Shown here piece after piece: positions 1 through 7,914 of a stretch of DNA of 62,495 bases. The notes beneath the pieces are model-generated. The model saw only the letters and a list, made by a program, of their open reading frames with translations. It ran no database searches and had not been told where the DNA came from. A program made the translations under genes and the position numbers. Source of the stretch: Lachnospiraceae bacterium UBA7050 (GTDB taxonomy: Bacteria > Bacillota > Clostridia > Lachnospirales > Lachnospiraceae); contig DLAJ01000011.1 in NCBI GenBank assembly GCA_002493905.1, positions 1 through 62,495 of the forward strand. Direction: 5' to 3'. Position 1 is the stretch's first letter, and each line of letters starts with the position of its first letter.

Positions 1-762
1 AAACACCGGAAGGTGGATTACTATGCCCATAAAGCTGAGGTGCAGTCGCAGATTAAGGAAATCTATCACTCACATAATGGCGTTGACGGATACCGGAGTA
101 TGACAGTCTATTTGAAGCGTAAAGGTTATTTTTATAGTCCCACAACAATACATAAATATATGAATACGGAACTGGGACTTCATTCGATTGTTCGTCCGAA
201 GAAACCCGGATATGAGCATGGAAAGCCGCATAAGGTATTTGAGAATAAGCTGAAACAGGACTTCACTGCAGACGAAATCAACAGGAAATGGTGTACTGAT
301 TTCACATATCTCTTTCTTGCGGATCATGATGTGCGCTATAACTGCACAATCATAGACCTGCATGACCGAAGTGTTATTGCCAGTATTACGGACCGCGGCA
401 TTACAAGCGATCTTGCCATACGTACTCTGCAGAAAGCACTGGATTCACAGCCCGAAATAAAGGGAGAGCTGATTCTGCATAGTGATCAGGGCTCACAGTT
501 TACGTCAAAAGCTTTTGTTGAATTCTGCGAATCAGTTCATGTAACTCAGAGCATGAGTAAGGCAGGATATCCATACGACAATGCGCCGATGGAACGTTAC
601 TTCAACACTCTGAAAAATGAGTGCACAAATCTGCATGAATTTAAGACAGAGGAGGCGCTCTACCAGACAGTAGAAGAATTTGCATATGTTGAATACAATT
701 ACGTACGTCCGCATAGCTATAATGGTTATGCTACCCCGCACGAAGCAAGAATGGTAGCTTAA
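1..762 (+). CDS. IS3-family transposase OrfB, 5'-truncated by window edge
   Basis: DDE integrase-type transposase that performs strand transfer for an IS3-family insertion sequence. The frame is open from base 1, so the N-terminus lies outside the window; about 253 residues are visible, near the usual 270-290 of OrfB. An N-terminal HTH_21-like part (GVDGYRSMTVYLKRKG) precedes the rve catalytic core. The catalytic acidic residues are visible: Asp in KWCTDFTYL, Asp in LHSDQGSQFT and Glu in NAPMERYFNTLKNE. The end (EYNYVRPHSYNGYATPHEA) is the classical IS3 C-terminus. OrfA is not in view. The visible part has no frameshift or stop, so the element may be intact upstream. Identification is firm; activity is unknown. 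Confidence 0.93.
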   Translation, partial: KHRKVDYYAHKAEVQSQIKEIYHSHNGVDGYRSMTVYLKRKGYFYSPTTIHKYMNTELGLHSIVRPKKPGYEHGKPHKVFENKLKQDFTADEINRKWCTDFTYLFLADHDVRYNCTIIDLHDRSVIASITDRGITSDLAIRTLQKALDSQPEIKGELILHSDQGSQFTSKAFVEFCESVHVTQSMSKAGYPYDNAPMERYFNTLKNECTNLHEFKTEEALYQTVEEFAYVEYNYVRPHSYNGYATPHEARMVA

Positions 763-790
763 TCAATAAATGATATTTTTTAGCCATAAG

Positions 791-816
791 TGTTACAAAA
801 ATGCTTGACCACAACA
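791..816 (+). repeat. possible right terminal repeat of the IS3 element
   Basis: The sequence 30-55 bases after the transposase stop begins with TGTTACAAAA and contains CTTGACCACA. This resembles the TG...CTTGAC type of terminal repeat in the IS3 family. The left end is outside the window, so the pairing cannot be tested here. Confidence 0.35.
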
Positions 817-832
817 GACGAAACCTCATATC

Positions 833-918
833 CTGTGTTATACTTGCCATGCGGAGATACCTTCTTTCTGGTTAGATTTTGGTTTGGCGATTAAAATATA
901 ACACAGAACAGGTATCTC
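833..918. repeat. two crossing inverted repeats (pseudoknot-like or alternative folds)
   Basis: CTGTGTTATA (833-842) is the exact complement of TATAACACAG (897-906). GAGATACC (854-861) is the complement of GGTATCTC (911-918). The two pairings interlock rather than nest, so they form either a pseudoknot or two competing folds. A TCTTTTAT stretch follows. No coding region overlaps this stretch. Confidence 0.4.
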
Positions 919-993
919 TGTCTTTTATTTATTCAGTTGTAACACATGTATTGTAATCCTACAAAAAATCATACAAAAAGTTGAATTTTGTAA

Positions 994-1022
994 TTGACAG
1001 AAAAAATGAATTTTGGTATGAT
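994..1022 (+). promoter_or_regulatory. strong sigma-A-type promoter facing right, no ORF downstream
   Basis: A consensus -35 TTGACA (994-999), a 17-bp spacer and -10 TATGAT (1017-1022; 5 of 6 consensus) are directly visible. The expected start is near 1029. No protein-coding gene follows for almost 900 bases on this strand, but a densely structured segment does, so the promoter probably drives a non-coding RNA. Confidence 0.7.
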
Positions 1023-1028
1023 GCAAGT

Positions 1029-1340
1029 ATTAAAGGATTCATGATTTGTAATTATTTTTACAAAAGTGCATATATTATATTGTAACTGTATGGGTGAGCC
1101 CATATTGTTATACGTTCTTCCTGAGTTAGGATCGAACCCTCAGAGGTATAGTTTCAGGAAGACGAAAATATCTCGTAAAGAGGATTACGAGATTGTTTGA
1201 GTGGGGGGTTAACTATTGATTAATCTCCCATTCAATTTTTGAAAACGTCAAGACGGTCTTGTATCTCGCAGATAACGTGGTTCTTAGCCTCATGATCCAT
1301 GCTAAGTTAGCAACCACCACTTCAAGTGGTGGTTTATTAT
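1029..1340 (+). ncRNA. candidate structured non-coding RNA
   Basis: Downstream of the promoter at 994-1022 lies a chain of hairpins: TATGGG/CCCATA (1089-1104); a long stem pairing 1113-1124 with TCAGGAAGACG (1154-1164); TCTCGTAA/TTACGAGA (1171-1192); a GAGTGGG/CCCATTC stem between 1199 and 1233; CTTAGC/GCTAAG inside GTGGTT/AACCAC (about 1278-1317); and a final AACCACCAC/GTGGTGGTT stem (1312-1334) followed by TTATTATT that could act as terminator. No ORF is present. I do not recognise a known RNA family. An alternative is that the right part is merely the end structure of the neighbouring IS200 remnant. Confidence 0.45.
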
Positions 1341-1381
1341 TAGCCCTAATAAGGGCTGTTTGCGTGATCGCCTAAAAGGCG
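1312..1381. repeat. three hairpins at the end of the IS200 remnant
   Basis: Perfect stems AACCACCAC/GTGGTGGTT (1312-1334), AGCCCT/AGGGCT (1342-1357) and CGCCT/AGGCG (1369-1381) lie just beyond the 3' end of the broken IS200 transposase. IS200/IS605 elements end in subterminal hairpins recognised by TnpA as single strands, so one or more of these probably marks the element end. Confidence 0.5.
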
Positions 1382-1408
1382 GGTATCACAAGCGTTTTTA
1401 CTGGTCCT

Positions 1409-1789
1409 CTATAAAGAGGTGCTTCTACTTTCTTCCTTCCTAGACTCTTCTGACTGCTCTTGGATGTATTTCTTTATTGCATCTTCGGTTATATTACCGA
1501 TTGTTTATACATAATATCCTCTTGCCTAAAATGATTTATCCCATTTACTTTGCAACTCTGGATGCCTGCCATCAATATACTTTTACCCTTTAGATAGCCC
1601 ATGAGGCTTGATATACTCAGTTTTGGTAGTATTTCTACACTTAGATGTATATGATTCTCGCATACTGCCCCGTCTATGATCTGTACATCCTTATACTCGC
1701 ACAATATTGAGATGGTTTCCCTTACATCATTTCTTAGCTTTCCATACAATACCTTCTTACAATACTTCGGGATGAACATGCAAAGACGA
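1409..1789 (-). pseudogene. IS200/IS605-family TnpA (Y1 transposase) remnant
   Basis: The leftward reading gives FIPKYCKKVLYGKLRNDV, the HUH-type motif region (ENHIHLSVEI, with the HxH metal site) and SSLMGYLKGKSILM, all typical of IS200 TnpA. The frame of the first 96 codons then fails before the catalytic Tyr region. In the neighbouring frame one reads YYV, a stop, then TIGNITEDAIKKYIQEQ, the usual TnpA C-terminus, ending at 1409-1411. The gene therefore has at least one frameshift plus a nonsense codon next to the active-site segment, and its N-terminus is cut. It is dead as a transposase. Confidence 0.85.
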
Positions 1790-1860
1790 TCCGAAAGGCT
1801 ACACCGGTTGAAAAATTTCCGGGCAGGGAGTATGATGTAAAAGCGGGAGTCATTGCATAA
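1785..1860 (+). pseudogene. C-terminal fragment of an unidentified gene
   Basis: A rightward frame reads TIRKATPVEKFPGREYDV followed by KAGVIA and a TAA at 1858-1860. It has no start and begins at the IS200 remnant boundary, so it may be the tail of a glycan-island gene interrupted by the insertion. The residue pattern is protein-like, but I do not recognise the family and the fragment is too short for certainty. Confidence 0.3.
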
Positions 1861-1900
1861 GCCGTAGTACGTATGAGAAAGATACTGGAAAGGATTTTGT

Positions 1901-3385
1901 ATGATTTTTAATTCTGTTGAATTTCTGATTTTTTTCCCAATCGCAGTATTAGGCTACTATCTGATTCCGCACAGGGTACGGTATCTGTGGCTTTTGGCAT
2001 GCTCCTATTACTTTTATATGTGCTGGAATCCGTCCTATGCGCTGCTGATCCTCTTTTCAACGGCAGTGACCTATATCGCGGCGCTTGCGATGTCCGCGCT
2101 TGCAGATAAAAAGAGGGCAGCGCTTTGGAAGAAGTGCTGTCTGGCGGGCGGTTTTATTCTGAATCTGGGGATTCTGGTATGGTTCAAATATACGGATTTT
2201 TTTCTGTTCAATATTGGCCGTATTGCGGAAGGGATCGGGATTAAGTGGACGCCGCCGCAGCTTGACCTGCTGCTGCCGGTTGGCATTTCTTTTTATACCT
2301 TTCAGGCGCTGGGATATATCATGGATGTATATCGCGGGGAGACAGCAGCAGAAAAAAATTTTTTCAAATATGCGCTGTTTGTTTCGTTTTTTCCGCAGCT
2401 TGTGGCCGGACCGATTGAGCGTTCGAAAAATCTGCTCAGCCAGATACAGGAACGGCACCGTTTTGAATTTGAGACGGTCAGAGATGGTCTGATGCTGATG
2501 CTGTGGGGATATTTTCTCAAGATGGTGATAGCGGACAGAGCCGCTATTTTTGTGGATGCGGTCTATGCGGAGGAGCACTTGTACGGGGGATGGTATCTCG
2601 TGATCGCTACAATGCTGTTCGCAATTCAGATATATTGTGATTTTGCCGGATATTCGATCATTGCCATGGGAGCGGCAAAAGTGATGGGCTTCCGGCTGAC
2701 GGACAATTTTAGGAGTCCGTACATGGCGCAGACCGTGGCTGATTTTTGGAGAGGCTGGCATATTACGCTGACAGGCTGGTTTCGGGATTATCTGTACATA
2801 CCGCTTGGGGGAAACCGGAAAGGCAGGCTCAGACAGTATCTGAATATCATGATCGTGTTCGGACTCAGCGGATTCTGGCACGGTGCAAGCTTCAGCTTTA
2901 TCGTATGGGGATTATTGAACGGATTTTATCAGGTGGCGGGAAAACTGCTGCAGCCAGTCAGGGACCGGGTGGTAAGCGCGTTACAGATTAACCGGCAGGC
3001 ATTTAGTCATAAGCTGTACCGGATGCTCGTGACGTTTTTACTGGTCGATTTCTCATGGCTGTTTTTTCGTGCAGGCGATCTGGGCGAGGCTTTTTGGGCG
3101 CTCACAAGCATGCTGCATGCCGGAAATATTCATGTGCTGACGGACGGCTCCCTGTTTACGCTTGGACTTGATGAAAAGAATTTTCTTGTGCTTGCATTGG
3201 CGGTAGCAGTGCTTATTTTTGCAGATTATATGAAGCGCCGCGGTATTGTGCTGCGGGAATGGCTTTGCAGGCAGGGAACATGGTTCCGGTGGCTGTGCCT
3301 GTATGCCGCTTTCTGCGCGGTGCTCATATTTGGCGTATATGGTGTTGGATATGACGAGAAGGCGTTTATCTATTTTCAGTTTTAG
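1901..3385 (+). CDS. MBOAT-family membrane O-acyltransferase (AlgI/DltB-like)
   Basis: Integral membrane acyltransferase expected to bring an activated acyl (often acetyl) group across the membrane for esterification of a surface glycan. The 494 residues give about ten or more membrane segments, starting with FLIFFPIAVLGYYLIP. The MBOAT signature is present, with DFWRGWHITLTGWFRDYLYIP followed by LSGFWHGASFSFIVWG, whose His is the conserved MBOAT active-site residue. Length matches AlgI/DltB (400-500). The next gene encodes an SGNH/DltD-like protein 28 bases downstream, the usual two-component arrangement. The ATG at 1901 follows a GGAAAGGA ribosome site. The family is certain; the acceptor glycan is inferred from the island. 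Confidence 0.93.
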   Translation: MIFNSVEFLIFFPIAVLGYYLIPHRVRYLWLLACSYYFYMCWNPSYALLILFSTAVTYIAALAMSALADKKRAALWKKCCLAGGFILNLGILVWFKYTDFFLFNIGRIAEGIGIKWTPPQLDLLLPVGISFYTFQALGYIMDVYRGETAAEKNFFKYALFVSFFPQLVAGPIERSKNLLSQIQERHRFEFETVRDGLMLMLWGYFLKMVIADRAAIFVDAVYAEEHLYGGWYLVIATMLFAIQIYCDFAGYSIIAMGAAKVMGFRLTDNFRSPYMAQTVADFWRGWHITLTGWFRDYLYIPLGGNRKGRLRQYLNIMIVFGLSGFWHGASFSFIVWGLLNGFYQVAGKLLQPVRDRVVSALQINRQAFSHKLYRMLVTFLLVDFSWLFFRAGDLGEAFWALTSMLHAGNIHVLTDGSLFTLGLDEKNFLVLALAVAVLIFADYMKRRGIVLREWLCRQGTWFRWLCLYAAFCAVLIFGVYGVGYDEKAFIYFQF

Positions 3386-3412
3386 TAGGACTGATGTCGG
3401 AGGAAATCGGGT

Positions 3413-4921
3413 ATGCTTAGAAAGATAAAAAGAGTGGCTGCCACCGTACTGTTTTGGGCGCTGCTTGCAGCAACTTTTGTGCATCTGACCTATCTTTACC
3501 GTGGAGATCTTGCGCACACAAGAAAGCATGTGACCGGCTTTTATGATGAAAAGCAGGATTCACTGGATGTGATCATGATCGGGACGAGCGCCACGTTTTC
3601 CGCGTTTATGCCGATGGAGGCATGGAACCAATATGGAATGGTGTCCTATAATTTTTCGATCAATACATTGTATACGGATTCGATCAAATATTATGTCAGG
3701 GAAGCGCTGAAAACACAGTCGCCCAAGCTGTTGATCATTGACATTGCACCGTTCCTGTTCGGGCATCATTCTTATGGAAAAATGGAGGAAGTGTTCGAGG
3801 TGCCGACAAGATACAATACGGACGGACTTTCATTATCAAAGAACCGTTTTGACCTGATCAATGCGATCGTTCCGGAGTGGGAGGACAGATTAGAATTTTA
3901 CTTTGATCTTTTCTATTATCATGGCGATACTATTCCACAGCCTGTTTTTGCCGGAAACCGGCAGCATAATGTGGAGAAGGGGTATGATAATCTGCCGATC
4001 AGGCAGATATATACGAACGATGAGCTTGCGGAAAGGAATTGGACGGAAATTGAACTGGATGAGGCGAACAAAGAGGCATTTCTGGAGCTTCTGGAAGAAC
4101 TGCAGGACTATGATTTTCCGGTCCTGTTTATTTCACAGCCGTATCTGAATGTGGAAAACGGCAGTCCGGACGGGCTGGCCGCCTATATGGAAAGGGTGAT
4201 CGGGGAGTACGGCTTTGCATTCTTAAATCTGACGGATCATGCGGAGGAGATCGGGATCGATGATATCTTTGATTATTCACTGGATTATCTGCATTACAAT
4301 ACAAGTTCCGCGGAAAAGATCACGGCATATTTAGGGAAGTATGTGATGGAGCACTATCCGATTCCCGATCGGAGAGGGGAGGAGGCATATCGATCATGGC
4401 ACGAGGATTATGTGTTGTGGCAGGAGATACTGGAGGAGGAGCGCAAAGAAACGAAAAGGCAGATGTTGGAGATGTTTGAACAGACGACAGAGCCGGAGTG
4501 CTATCTGAATCTGTTGAGATCGGATTATGTCAGCAGCTGTATCTGGATTTCCTCACAGCCTTTTGTATATAAGGATGAGATATTATGGGGGAGAATTTCT
4601 GATCTGGGCGTTGCACTGCAGAGCGAAGGTGTGCCGCATAACAGTCTGGTCATTATCGATCATACCTTAAATCAGCAGATTTTGTACAATGAGGGCGCAG
4701 AATTTCGGTTCAGTTCGACCTTTGGAGAAGTCCGGTATACAGATGGTGATATGCCGGAATTATATATTCAGGAGTCGGATCATAGCGATCTGTTGGAAAA
4801 TGAAGCGCTGATAGCGGTTGTTGTGGCAGAGAGGGAGACAGGAAAACTGATCGATTTTATTGCATGGGGCAGCAATGAAGACGATTATGTGATACTCAGC
4901 CATAAAACATATTATCCGTAA
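3413..4921 (+). CDS. DltD/AlgX-like SGNH-fold partner of the MBOAT acyltransferase
   Basis: Probable extracytoplasmic, membrane-anchored protein. One N-terminal membrane segment (about residues 8-26, AATVLFWALLAATFVHLTYL) is followed by a large soluble domain. VIMIGTSATFSAFMPMEAW resembles the first SGNH-hydrolase block (GxSxS around the nucleophile), and DYLHYNTSSAEK near residue 290 resembles the late D-x-x-H block. It is encoded directly after the MBOAT gene, as DltD follows DltB, so it likely hands the acyl group to the glycan outside the cell. The C-terminal 170 residues have no recognised family. Function is inferred from motif and context. Confidence 0.75.
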   Translation: MLRKIKRVAATVLFWALLAATFVHLTYLYRGDLAHTRKHVTGFYDEKQDSLDVIMIGTSATFSAFMPMEAWNQYGMVSYNFSINTLYTDSIKYYVREALKTQSPKLLIIDIAPFLFGHHSYGKMEEVFEVPTRYNTDGLSLSKNRFDLINAIVPEWEDRLEFYFDLFYYHGDTIPQPVFAGNRQHNVEKGYDNLPIRQIYTNDELAERNWTEIELDEANKEAFLELLEELQDYDFPVLFISQPYLNVENGSPDGLAAYMERVIGEYGFAFLNLTDHAEEIGIDDIFDYSLDYLHYNTSSAEKITAYLGKYVMEHYPIPDRRGEEAYRSWHEDYVLWQEILEEERKETKRQMLEMFEQTTEPECYLNLLRSDYVSSCIWISSQPFVYKDEILWGRISDLGVALQSEGVPHNSLVIIDHTLNQQILYNEGAEFRFSSTFGEVRYTDGDMPELYIQESDHSDLLENEALIAVVVAERETGKLIDFIAWGSNEDDYVILSHKTYYP

Positions 4922-5056
4922 AGCCTGTGGGGGAGCGGTATCTGGACATGGCTTTGTCTGGTGAGAGGCATCCATACCGCGCCGTATTGTTTCTTGACAG
5001 TCTTACTGCTTTTGGATACCATATGATTATGGGCAGGCATGAAAGGAATCAAAGGC

Positions 5057-6841
5057 ATGAAGGTTTCGGATTACATTGTTGAATATTTCATAAAAAATGA
5101 TATCCGGGATGTATTCGGTTATCCGGGCGGAATGGTGACACATTTCATGGATTCGTTGGGAAAACGAAGGGGAGAAATTGCGGCGCATATTACTTATCAT
5201 GAGCAGGGCGCGGCGTTTGCGGCATGCGGCTATGCGCAGGCATCGGGAAAGGTGGGCGTGGCGTTTGCCACGAGCGGTCCGGGAGCGACGAATCTGTTAA
5301 CGGGGATATGCAATGCGTATTTTGACTCCATCCCGACTGTGTTTATAACCGGACAGGTGAATACCAATGAAGCAAAAGGGGACCTGCCGGTCCGTCAGAG
5401 GGGGTTCCAGGAGACAGATATTGTGTCTATGGCATCCGGCGTGACGAAGGCGGCAATGTATATCCGGGATGCCGGCATGGTGGAGGAGGCGCTGGAGCAG
5501 GCATTTTCCATTGCAGTAAGCGGAAGGAAAGGTCCGGTCCTGCTGGATATACCGATGAATGTTTTTCGTGCCGAAATAGAACCGGGAAGTACAGGGCGGA
5601 ATAAGGAGCAGGCGCCGAATGGAGAGAAGACGGAGGCGGAGCCGGTGAATTTGTGCCCGGAGGAGCAGGACGGAGGGGAGCATCCGGATGCCCAGAGCGG
5701 CAGAGAGTTTACAAAGTGCCTGAATGAAGCGCTGTCTTTGGCAAAACGTCCGTGCCTGCTGCTTGGGAATGGGATCAAGGCAGCGGGTCAGATCGAGCAG
5801 GTCAGAAAGATGATATTAAACTGCAGGATACCGGTGGTGTCCAGTATGCTTGCAGTGGACATGATACCGGAGGATATCGGGCTGGAGGGAATCTATTATG
5901 GGTTTATAGGAGCCTATGGAAACCGGAGTGCTAATTTTGTGGTGGCAAAGTGTGACCTGCTTATTTGCTTAGGATCGAGACTGGATGTACGACAGGTTGG
6001 CGGAGTGAGAGAACGCTTCGCACCGGATGCAGAGATCATTAGAGTGGATATTGACGCGGGCGAACTTGCACTCAGAATCCGTGAGGACGAGCGGCAGTTT
6101 CTTATGCCGCTTGAACAGGCAGTCCCGCTGCTTGGAAAGGCGCTGCCGCAGGGAAATCCTTATGAGGACTGGCTTGCGGTATGTGGGACGATCAAGGGAA
6201 AACTTAAGTATATAGACGAAAAAGAACCAAACAAAGTAGTCAATGCGATCAGCCGCCTGACAGCGGATGACTGCAGTATTGTGGCGGATGTGGGGCAGAA
6301 TATGGTCTGGGCTGCCCAGTCTTTTCATATGAAGCATATGCAGAGAATGTATATGTCCGGCGGGCACGGCGCGATGGGATATGCACTCCCGGCGGCTATT
6401 GGCATTTATTATGCGACACGGCGTCCGGTCGTCTGTTTTTGCGGGGACGGAGGACTCCAGATGAATATTCAGGAGCTGCAGTTCGTATCGGCAAACCGGC
6501 TTCCGATCACGGTCATTGTGCTGAATAATCAGTCGCTCGGTATGATTCGTCATTTTCAGGAGATGTATTTTGCAAGTAAATATTATTATACAGTATCGGA
6601 TAATGGATACACGGTTCCCGATTTTTGCGCAGTGGCCGAAGCATATGGTATCCGCTCGGAGCGTATTGAGGGGATAGAGCAGGTTTGTAAGATGCAGTTT
6701 GACGAACGGGATCCGAGGCTGTATGAGGTTGTATTTGACGATCGGACGGTGGTGAGTCCGAAATTGGAATTTGGAAAACCCAATCAGGATCAGGAACCGC
6801 TGCTTGACAGAGCGCTTTATGAATATCTGATGGAGCTGTGA
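5057..6841 (+). CDS. TPP-dependent acetolactate-synthase-like enzyme of the glycan island
   Basis: Thiamine-pyrophosphate enzyme of the acetolactate synthase/pyruvate oxidase family (594 residues). The activating Glu lies in ITYHEQGAAFAACGYAQ, the central FAD-type domain has KCDLLICLGSRLDVRQVG, and the C-terminal TPP motif GDGGLQMNIQELQ...VLNNQSLG is intact. Residues around 185-225 form an unusual acidic linker between domains. No small regulatory subunit is adjacent, and the neighbours make CDP-glucose derivatives. It may therefore not serve valine/isoleucine synthesis but add a two-carbon unit from pyruvate to a keto-sugar, as YerE does in yersiniose synthesis; this is inference. I chose the ATG at 5057 (MKVSDYIVEYF) with AAGGA 10 bases upstream; an in-frame ATG at 5039 is possible. 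Confidence 0.85.
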   Translation: MKVSDYIVEYFIKNDIRDVFGYPGGMVTHFMDSLGKRRGEIAAHITYHEQGAAFAACGYAQASGKVGVAFATSGPGATNLLTGICNAYFDSIPTVFITGQVNTNEAKGDLPVRQRGFQETDIVSMASGVTKAAMYIRDAGMVEEALEQAFSIAVSGRKGPVLLDIPMNVFRAEIEPGSTGRNKEQAPNGEKTEAEPVNLCPEEQDGGEHPDAQSGREFTKCLNEALSLAKRPCLLLGNGIKAAGQIEQVRKMILNCRIPVVSSMLAVDMIPEDIGLEGIYYGFIGAYGNRSANFVVAKCDLLICLGSRLDVRQVGGVRERFAPDAEIIRVDIDAGELALRIREDERQFLMPLEQAVPLLGKALPQGNPYEDWLAVCGTIKGKLKYIDEKEPNKVVNAISRLTADDCSIVADVGQNMVWAAQSFHMKHMQRMYMSGGHGAMGYALPAAIGIYYATRRPVVCFCGDGGLQMNIQELQFVSANRLPITVIVLNNQSLGMIRHFQEMYFASKYYYTVSDNGYTVPDFCAVAEAYGIRSERIEGIEQVCKMQFDERDPRLYEVVFDDRTVVSPKLEFGKPNQDQEPLLDRALYEYLMEL

Positions 6842-6857
6842 TAAGCGGAGGATTTGT

Positions 6858-7877
6858 ATGAAAAAAACGATCAGCATTCTTGTTCCGACGTATAATGAAG
6901 AGGAAAACGTGGAGGCGCTGGCAGAAGCGGTCATAGATGTTTTTCATAAGGATTTGGCGGGATATGCGTATGAGCTGGTTTTTATTGACAATGATTCAAC
7001 GGATGGTACAAGGAAAAAACTGCGTGCCGTCTGTGCAGGTGACCCATGTGTAAAAGCAATCTTTAATGCGAAGAACTTCGGGCAGTTTAATTCTCCCTAT
7101 TATGGTCTGCAGCAGACGACGGGGGACTGCGTCATTCTGCTCTGCGCGGACTTTCAGGACCCGGTCGAGCTGATCCCGCAGTTTGTAAAAGAGTGGGAAG
7201 CGGGATACAAGATTGTCATTGGGAAAAAGACGACGAGCAGAGAGAATAAGGGCATGTATTTCCTGCGCTCCATCTATTATAAGATGATCAAAAAAATGTC
7301 TGAAGTAGAGCAGATTGAACATTTTACCGGTTTCGGGCTGTATGACCGGGAATTTATCGAGGTGCTTCGCAGTCTGCATGATCCGACGCCGTTTCTACGC
7401 GGGATCGTAGCAGAACTTGGATGGAAACGGAAGGAAATCCCGTATGAGCAGCAAAAGCGCCGGGCAGGGAAAACAAAAAATAATTTTTACCGTTTGTATG
7501 ATGCGGCAATGCTCAGCTTTACCTCCTATACCAAGATTGGGCTGCGCCTTGCGACATTTATTGGCTTTTTGGTAGCAGGTATCAGCATCCTGATAGCTGT
7601 TTTCTATATTGTTATAAAACTGACAAATTGGGATAAATATAGTATGGGTATGGCGTCGATCGCGGTAGGGCTGTTTTTTCTCGGAGCGGTCCAGCTCATT
7701 TTCATCGGACTGATCGGCGAATATATTTTGAGCATGAATCAACGGATCATGAACAGACCGCTTGTGATCGAAGAGGAAAGGATTAATTTTGAAACAAGTT
7801 CCCCAAAGCGGGACGAAGAGGCAGGGGAGACAAAAGAACGGGAAAGCAGAAAAACGGAGAGGGAAACGGAAAAATAG
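6858..7877 (+). CDS. GT2 polyprenyl-phosphate glycosyltransferase (GtrB/DPM1-like)
   Basis: Transfers a sugar from a nucleotide donor to undecaprenyl phosphate on the cytoplasmic face. The N-terminal GT-A domain begins ILVPTYNEEENVEALA, with DNDSTDGTRKKL and the metal-binding CADFQDP segment. Two C-terminal membrane helices (about 230-255 and 265-290) are typical of GtrB/ArnC/YkcC-like enzymes, and 339 residues fits. The last 30 residues are a highly charged KRDEEAGETKERESRK tail. It lies 16 bases after the TPP enzyme and just before a membrane protein that could use the lipid-linked sugar as donor. The sugar is unknown. Confidence 0.9.
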   Translation: MKKTISILVPTYNEEENVEALAEAVIDVFHKDLAGYAYELVFIDNDSTDGTRKKLRAVCAGDPCVKAIFNAKNFGQFNSPYYGLQQTTGDCVILLCADFQDPVELIPQFVKEWEAGYKIVIGKKTTSRENKGMYFLRSIYYKMIKKMSEVEQIEHFTGFGLYDREFIEVLRSLHDPTPFLRGIVAELGWKRKEIPYEQQKRRAGKTKNNFYRLYDAAMLSFTSYTKIGLRLATFIGFLVAGISILIAVFYIVIKLTNWDKYSMGMASIAVGLFFLGAVQLIFIGLIGEYILSMNQRIMNRPLVIEEERINFETSSPKRDEEAGETKERESRKTERETEK

Positions 7878-7914
7878 AGAAATGCAGGCAGACAGAGGAA
7901 GACGGGAAATAGAC

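Noticed and set aside
1131..1160. tRNA-like GGTTCGATCC on the minus strand
   Set aside because: Only a T-arm-like string is present; no acceptor, D or anticodon stems can be drawn, and the bases belong to a longer hairpin.
1029..1400. Group I intron / IStron preceding the IS200 remnant
   Set aside because: No P, Q, R, S conserved core elements of group I introns are visible.
2057..2881. 274-codon antisense frame in the MBOAT gene
   Set aside because: No recognisable protein features; the sense frame is an unmistakable acyltransferase.
5057..6841. Housekeeping acetolactate synthase (ilvB)
   Set aside because: Not firmly excluded, but no ilvN or other branched-chain genes are adjacent and the run is devoted to surface glycans, so I give only the family.
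7789..7914. N-terminal extension of the membrane protein overlapping the GT2 gene
   Set aside because: The 42 extra residues are highly charged, overlap the upstream coding tail and have no ribosome site; starts at 7882 or 7915 are better.
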